From Prevotellaceae bacterium (GTDB lineage Bacteria; Bacteroidota; Bacteroidia; Bacteroidales; Paludibacteraceae), in assembly GCA_031271005.1 (NCBI GenBank), contig JAISWT010000096.1:1-36441 (forward strand): 36,441 nt of DNA, given 5' to 3'. Under the pieces are notes generated by a model, which worked only from the letters and a program-made list of their open reading frames with translations, was not told the DNA's origin and did no database searches. Of this stretch, positions 33,761-36,441 are shown piece after piece. Numbering within the stretch: the stretch's first letter is position 1; each line of letters starts with the position of its first letter. The position numbers and the translations under genes were made by a program.

Positions 33761-33788
33761 GTAGGGGCAAAAGCCTTTTGCCCTTACG
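33761..33788. repeat. Palindromic repeat GGGCAAAAGCCTTTTGCCC, fourth copy
   Basis: GTAGGGGCAAAAGCCTTTTG followed by CCCTTACG: same unit as at 33405-33494, lying between two small early genes. Confidence 0.8.
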
Positions 33789-33791
33789 GTT

Positions 33792-34001
33792 TTAGACGTC
33801 AAAAATTTTCTTTTTTAAGATTTGATTTATCAGAATTTGTCCGGGCGGCGGCACTCTGCAGAGTCCGCTTGCCCAGTTGCGGAAGGTTTGCCGGTCTATG
33901 CCGCAGCCCTTTTTGATTGCTTCTACTTTGTCGTTGTAAAATTGTGACGGCACTCTGCCCAAATAGTCGGACAGGGGGTTGGGGTTAATTACTTTAATCA
34001 T
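33792..34001 (-). CDS. Small HTH-like early protein
   Basis: The 69-residue protein contains a possible helix-turn-helix (CGIDRQTFRNWASGLCRVPPPG, about 33-54), of the kind found in short repressors and Cro-like proteins of Bacteroidetes elements. The N terminus (MIKVINPNPLSDYLGRVPSQFYNDKVEAIKKG) is helical. It is in the early unit, so it could be the Cro-like counterpart of the repressor encoded at 34756; this is an inference from size and place. Confidence 0.65.
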   Translation of the reverse strand: MIKVINPNPLSDYLGRVPSQFYNDKVEAIKKGCGIDRQTFRNWASGLCRVPPPGQILINQILKKKIFDV

Positions 34002-34030
34002 TTTGTTTTTGAAATATTTGTTAATAAATT

Positions 34031-34083
34031 GAGAATTGAGAATTATTTTTAAATTGAGAATTGAGAATTGAGAATTGAGAATT
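34031..34083. repeat. 7-bp tandem repeats GAGAATT
   Basis: Two units at 34031-34044 and four at 34056-34083 lie between the HTH-like gene and the 74-residue gene. Simple repeat; function not evident. Confidence 0.8.
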
Positions 34084-34088
34084 GCTAA

Positions 34089-34313
34089 TTAAAACAGAAA
34101 AACAGGGTCTTCCATCAGTTTATCGATTTCGCGTTGGCGTTCTGCTTTTGTAGCATATTCGCCGTACTTTTTCCACGTTCCGAAGCTTTCGGAATACTTA
34201 ATGATATACTTCACGCCTGTTGCGCTTTTTGTGTTTGTGCTGTCTTCCGCGCGCAAAAACACAAAACCCGCGCTGTAAAGTGTCTTTACCGATTTTTTAC
34301 TTTTTAAATTCAT
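34089..34313 (-). CDS. Small early protein, unknown
   Basis: The 74-residue, basic, soluble protein has a beta-rich middle (AGFVFLRAE, VKYIIKYSESFGTWKKYG) and a helical end (KAERQREIDKLMEDPVFLF). The first ATG overlaps the upstream gene by 4 nt. The pattern (strands with aromatic pairs followed by a helix) recalls AP2/WYL-like small DNA-binding folds, but no family can be claimed. Confidence 0.65.
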   Translation of the reverse strand: MNLKSKKSVKTLYSAGFVFLRAEDSTNTKSATGVKYIIKYSESFGTWKKYGEYATKAERQREIDKLMEDPVFLF

Positions 34314-34579
34314 TTTTCCTCCTCCTCTCTTTTTTCAAGTAAGTAATAAAATACTAACCGGTTAGCAATGTGGTTGAACTCGAGTAGGTCTCCACTTTCC
34401 CCCGTAGTTTTATTGTACAACATTGCCGGCGCAATATTAGCAAAGGCGTGCATAAATTGCATCAAATCAACTTCGCTAAATTTGCAAATAAAATTTTCAT
34501 TTTCTTCATCAAATACGTTTATCACAGCCTTGAAAATAGCCATTGAATAAACTTCTAATTTTGTTTTGTCTTTTTTCAT
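34310..34579 (-). CDS. First gene of the early operon, unknown
   Basis: The 89-residue protein is helical and acidic at the C terminus (LEKREEEEK), with a Lys-rich start. Hydrophobic residues are spaced as in soluble helical proteins. It is the first gene behind the leftward switch promoter and is translationally coupled (ATGA overlap) to the next gene. No family is recognised. Confidence 0.65.
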   Translation of the reverse strand: MKKDKTKLEVYSMAIFKAVINVFDEENENFICKFSEVDLMQFMHAFANIAPAMLYNKTTGESGDLLEFNHIANRLVFYYLLEKREEEEK

Positions 34580-34613
34580 TTTTGTTTTTATTAATTTATT
34601 ATTATTTTGTTTA

Positions 34614-34644
34614 TTTGCGTAAATGTTGGTTTTGCGTATATTTG
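34614..34644 (+). promoter_or_regulatory. Rightward promoter of the repressor unit
   Basis: TTTG (34614-34617), exactly 19 nt of spacer and TATATTTG (34637-34644) match the Bacteroidetes -33/-7 pattern. Transcription would start near 34650 and give a leader of about 105 nt before the repressor gene. The box overlaps the TTTGCG repeats. Confidence 0.6.
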
Positions 34645-34650
34645 CGCAAA
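34614..34650. promoter_or_regulatory. Operator-like TTTGCG repeats and palindrome
   Basis: TTTGCG occurs at 34614, 34631 and 34641; the last is a perfect palindrome TTTGCGCAAA (34641-34650). The sites cover the -33 and -7 boxes of the rightward promoter and the start region of the leftward promoter, as expected for binding sites of the phage repressor or a Cro-like protein. Confidence 0.55.
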
Positions 34651-34675
34651 AGTAATAAAATTAATTATATTGCAA
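34647..34675 (-). promoter_or_regulatory. Leftward early promoter
   Basis: On the minus strand, TTG at 34675-34673, an 18-nt spacer and TACTTTTG at 34654-34647. The start would be near 34641, giving a leader of about 62 nt before the first early gene. It overlaps the palindrome TTTGCGCAAA. Confidence 0.55.
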
Positions 34676-34755
34676 TTATTTTGATTGTTAAAAATAATTA
34701 ATTTGATTATAAAATAAGTTGTATAACATCTTAAATAATTATAAATTAGTTCTTT

Positions 34756-35079
34756 ATGAAACAGGAAAAAAAACATATTGGAAAAATAATTGAAAGCGCT
34801 TTTAATCAAAGCGGTATGACACGTGCAGAATTTGCGCGAAAAGTTGGAATTTACAATCAAAATGTGCAAAGATTGTTTGATAGTGAAGATTGCAGCGTAA
34901 TCAGATTGATTAATATAAGTCAAGCAACACAGACCGATTTTTCGTATCTATTTGAAGTAAAGGATACGAATATAGATGTACCGAAAATTTTTGTGCAAAT
35001 TGAAGTTAATGAAAAAAACAAAAATGAGGTCGCTAAATTGATAAATAACAAAGGATTGTATGATTTAATAAAAAAATAA
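34756..35079 (+). CDS. Xre-family repressor (CI-like)
   Basis: The 107-residue protein has an HTH of the Xre/CI type at about 19-48: GMTRAEFARKVGIYNQNVQRLFDSEDCSVIRLINIS, with the turn at KVGI. The C-terminal part (about 65-107) is short and acidic-basic with no peptidase domain, so it is not a LexA-type self-cleaving repressor. It is transcribed away from the early operon and would keep the lytic genes off. It is followed at 12 nt by a secreted protein and then a lipoprotein in the same direction. Confidence 0.82.
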   Translation: MKQEKKHIGKIIESAFNQSGMTRAEFARKVGIYNQNVQRLFDSEDCSVIRLINISQATQTDFSYLFEVKDTNIDVPKIFVQIEVNEKNKNEVAKLINNKGLYDLIKK

Positions 35080-35091
35080 AACTTAAAAAAT

Positions 35092-35556
35092 ATGAAGTCA
35101 AAAAAACATTTTTTATTATGTATGTTTGTTTTTGCCTCTGTTTGCCTTTCAGCGCAAACAACATTAGAGGAATACAACTACATAACCAAAGGGTACAAAA
35201 TCCAGATGGAAAGCGGGCTGGATATGAAAAAAGGTTACTATTTGCAACCTTTGAAATCTGTAACATACAACGCTAACAGAGTGTCAAGAACATTTAATTT
35301 TAAAAATCTTGTACGAATACAGGGTGAAAAAATTTGCGCTATTATGGTTGAATATATCAAAAGTGAGCAAAATATACATAACCGCTGGGAAAACACAGTT
35401 ACCTATTTTTGCATACCTGCGAAAAATTCTTCTACTGAAATATGGGAATTAGCAAAAAAGCAAAATACATCAATTCAGAAAGATTTGGCTATTGCGTATT
35501 CGTGGGCATTGACTTTATTAATTTCCGATGTTTATTTAGAAAATTGTAAATTATAA
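35092..35556 (+). CDS. Secreted protein, presumed lysogenic conversion gene
   Basis: The 154-residue protein has a clear signal peptide (MKSKKHFLLCMFVFASVCLSAQ, cleaved after SAQ). The mature part has mixed strands and helices, with a beta-rich first half (YKIQMESGLD, GYYLQPLKSVTYN) and a helical end. No family is recognised. It lies 12 nt behind the repressor gene, so it is probably expressed in the prophage state. Periplasmic or surface proteins in this place often protect the lysogen from related phages; here that is a guess. Confidence 0.78.
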   Translation: MKSKKHFLLCMFVFASVCLSAQTTLEEYNYITKGYKIQMESGLDMKKGYYLQPLKSVTYNANRVSRTFNFKNLVRIQGEKICAIMVEYIKSEQNIHNRWENTVTYFCIPAKNSSTEIWELAKKQNTSIQKDLAIAYSWALTLLISDVYLENCKL

Positions 35557-35569
35557 TAATTAAAAAAAT

Positions 35570-35887
35570 ATGAAAAAAGTTATTTTAATAGCGGCTTTAG
35601 CGCTGATGGGTTTGCCCTCGTGCCGTGATTATATTACGCCTGATTGCGAAAGAAACAGGACTTTTCAGTTAGAAGTAACAAACGGCTCAAATGACACTTA
35701 TGCTATTTATGCAAATAATAAGTTTCAAACAAACATTGCGGGAAAGAAAAAAGTTTTACTGACTTTGCCTGCCGGCTTTATCAAAATAAATGCAGTACAG
35801 GTGAACGGTTATGTCCTGTATCCAACTGAAAAATACTGGGAAGCGACCGTAACCGAATGCGACAATTTATATTTAGTAGTACCTTAA
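35570..35887 (+). CDS. Small lipoprotein, presumed lysogenic conversion gene
   Basis: The 105-residue protein has a lipoprotein signal (MKKVILIAALALMGLPSC, Cys18). The mature part is beta-rich (RTFQLEVTNGSNDTYAIYANNKF, KKVLLTLPAGFIKINAVQVNG) with one further Cys near residue 23 and one near 99. No family is recognised. It lies 13 nt behind the secreted protein and is the last gene before attR. Probably co-expressed with the repressor. Confidence 0.78.
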   Translation: MKKVILIAALALMGLPSCRDYITPDCERNRTFQLEVTNGSNDTYAIYANNKFQTNIAGKKKVLLTLPAGFIKINAVQVNGYVLYPTEKYWEATVTECDNLYLVVP

Positions 35888-35953
35888 TAAAAAACACATA
35901 AACTACAGAAAAATAACAAACTGATAATCAGCGCCGGTAGAAAAACGAGTAAA

Positions 35954-36038
35954 AATCTCGCTATCCCGACAAAACCTTTTATAAGATGCTGATAATCAAT
36001 AGATTATCGGCATTTTGTAATTTTAAAAACACACATTT
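35954..36038 (+). repeat. attR: 85-bp direct repeat
   Basis: It is identical to 16135-16219, including the last 17 nt of tRNA-Pro and the terminator hairpin (35986-36013). It marks the right end of the element. The rest of the tRNA gene is not present here. Confidence 0.95.
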
Positions 36039-36228
36039 TTCGGCTAAATCTTCTTTTGAGGCGCTATGAAAAATATCCGGCAGTTCCTAACTTTGACACG
36101 TTTCTTTCTTTAATTTATAAATATTTACAAATCAACGATTTACAAATTTCAGGACACCGTTTTATCTGTCCTGTCCATATAGCGAAGTCAGGAAGAGTTC
36201 TTAATGGAATATTGTGAACTTTGTGCAA
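36039..36228. other. Host DNA right of the element, no gene seen
   Basis: This is the original downstream side of tRNA-Pro before integration. No frame with gene-like character was found on either strand. The sequence from attR to the window end (36039-36441) otherwise holds the composite repeat at 36229-36349 and AT-rich DNA. Confidence 0.5.
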
Positions 36229-36349
36229 CCTCCCGCTTTGGCGGGATAAATCTTGTGTCCTTTGTGGTTAATTTTTTTTACCACAAAGGACACAATACTT
36301 GTCCCGCCAAAGCGGGAGGACGCAAAGACTTGTCCCGCCAAAGCAGGAG
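36229..36349. repeat. Composite CCCGCTTTGGCGGG repeat, inverted copy of 10926-11096
   Basis: The reverse complement reads, in order, two forward units, the TTGTGTCCTTTGTGGT...ACCACAAAGGACACAA inverted repeat and a reversed unit, almost the same as about 10955-11080. Differences are few (for example length of the central A/T run). Confidence 0.85.
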
Positions 36350-36441
36350 AAAAAAATGAAATAATTAGCAAGTAGCAAAAATCCTTTTAATTTTTAATTA
36401 TTAACCGAAATCCTAATAATCCTAATCAAGAAAAGACATAG

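Larger units (their letters stand above)
16135..36038. mobile_element. Integrated temperate phage-like element in tRNA-Pro (19.8 kb)
   Basis: It is bounded by 85-bp direct repeats and carries its own tyrosine integrase next to attL. It contains a repressor switch, an AEP primase/SF3 helicase replication set, an iteron-rich presumed origin, lysis genes (holin/spanin-like protein, M15 endolysin), a lytic transglycosylase and about a dozen late proteins of unknown type, many with membrane segments. No terminase, portal, HK97 capsid or tail protein is recognised, and no conjugation gene. All genes appear intact, so it may be active. Excision would give a circle of 19,819 bp. Confidence 0.92.

Noticed and set aside
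16135-36038. Integrative conjugative or mobilisable element
   Set aside because: The AEP primase and integrase also occur in such elements, but no relaxase, coupling protein or tra gene is seen, while endolysin, holin-like protein and transglycosylase favour a phage.
16135-36038. Filamentous (inovirus) prophage
   Set aside because: Membrane proteins and small basic proteins fit, but no Zot-like ATPase or secretin is present, and the element encodes lysis enzymes that filamentous phages do not need.
36039-36228. Possible transposase remnant right of attR
   Set aside because: Frames on both strands are interrupted after 10-20 codons and no residues typical of a transposase could be identified.

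Overview
This window is a Bacteroidetes chromosome, most likely order Bacteroidales. The evidence is the TAnnTTTG-type promoter boxes, lipoprotein and type IX secretion (T9SS) sorting signals, an AddA-type helicase-nuclease, a GH115 glucuronidase, a DUF4271-hemD pair, an ATP-dependent PEP carboxykinase, and low GC with AT-rich intergenic DNA. The species cannot be named from sequence alone. GH115 and T9SS cargo suggest a polysaccharide-degrading, perhaps gut-associated, bacterium.

Host part (1-16134). In order: the 3' end of an outer-membrane beta-barrel gene; a short relic of a phage-type helicase (about 520-664); an AddA-like helicase/nuclease; GH115 xylan alpha-glucuronidase; two lipoproteins; a 5'-truncated C25 (gingipain-like) peptidase fragment lying in frame directly behind the stop codon of a T9SS cargo gene; a DUF6263-like lipoprotein; hemD with a DUF4271 membrane protein; pckA; and tRNA-Pro(TGG). 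Palindromic repeats of the CCCGCTTTGGCGGG family are scattered through the intergenic gaps and recur at the right edge of the window.

Integrated element (16135-36038). A 19.8 kb prophage-like element sits in the 3' end of tRNA-Pro and is bounded by perfect 85-bp direct repeats (16135-16219 and 35954-36038). The repeats carry the last 17 nt of the tRNA and its terminator hairpin. Four transcription units can be seen: (1) a rightward tyrosine integrase beside the left end; (2) a rightward lysogeny unit at the right end (Xre-type repressor, a secreted protein and a lipoprotein); (3) a leftward early unit from the switch region (four small proteins, an AEP/BT4734-type primase, a PriCT-like protein and an SF3 helicase), closed by a terminator; (4) a leftward late unit of about 12 kb (LEA14-like membrane-anchored protein, transglutaminase-like membrane protein, Ca-loop membrane protein, basic and glycine-rich small proteins, three beta-rich proteins, membrane proteins, lytic transglycosylase, holin/spanin-like protein and an M15 endolysin). 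Between early and late units lies an iteron-rich, hairpin-rich gap that looks like a replication origin.

No terminase, portal, HK97-type capsid, tail-tube, tape-measure or baseplate protein is recognisable. The late operon instead holds several 200-300 residue beta-rich proteins mixed with membrane proteins and cell-wall enzymes. The best reading is a temperate, tailless, probably membrane-containing phage of Bacteroidetes (double or single jelly-roll capsid type). This is an inference from gene content and needs structure prediction. A helicase relic from a relative of this element elsewhere in the window shows that the lineage has met such elements before.
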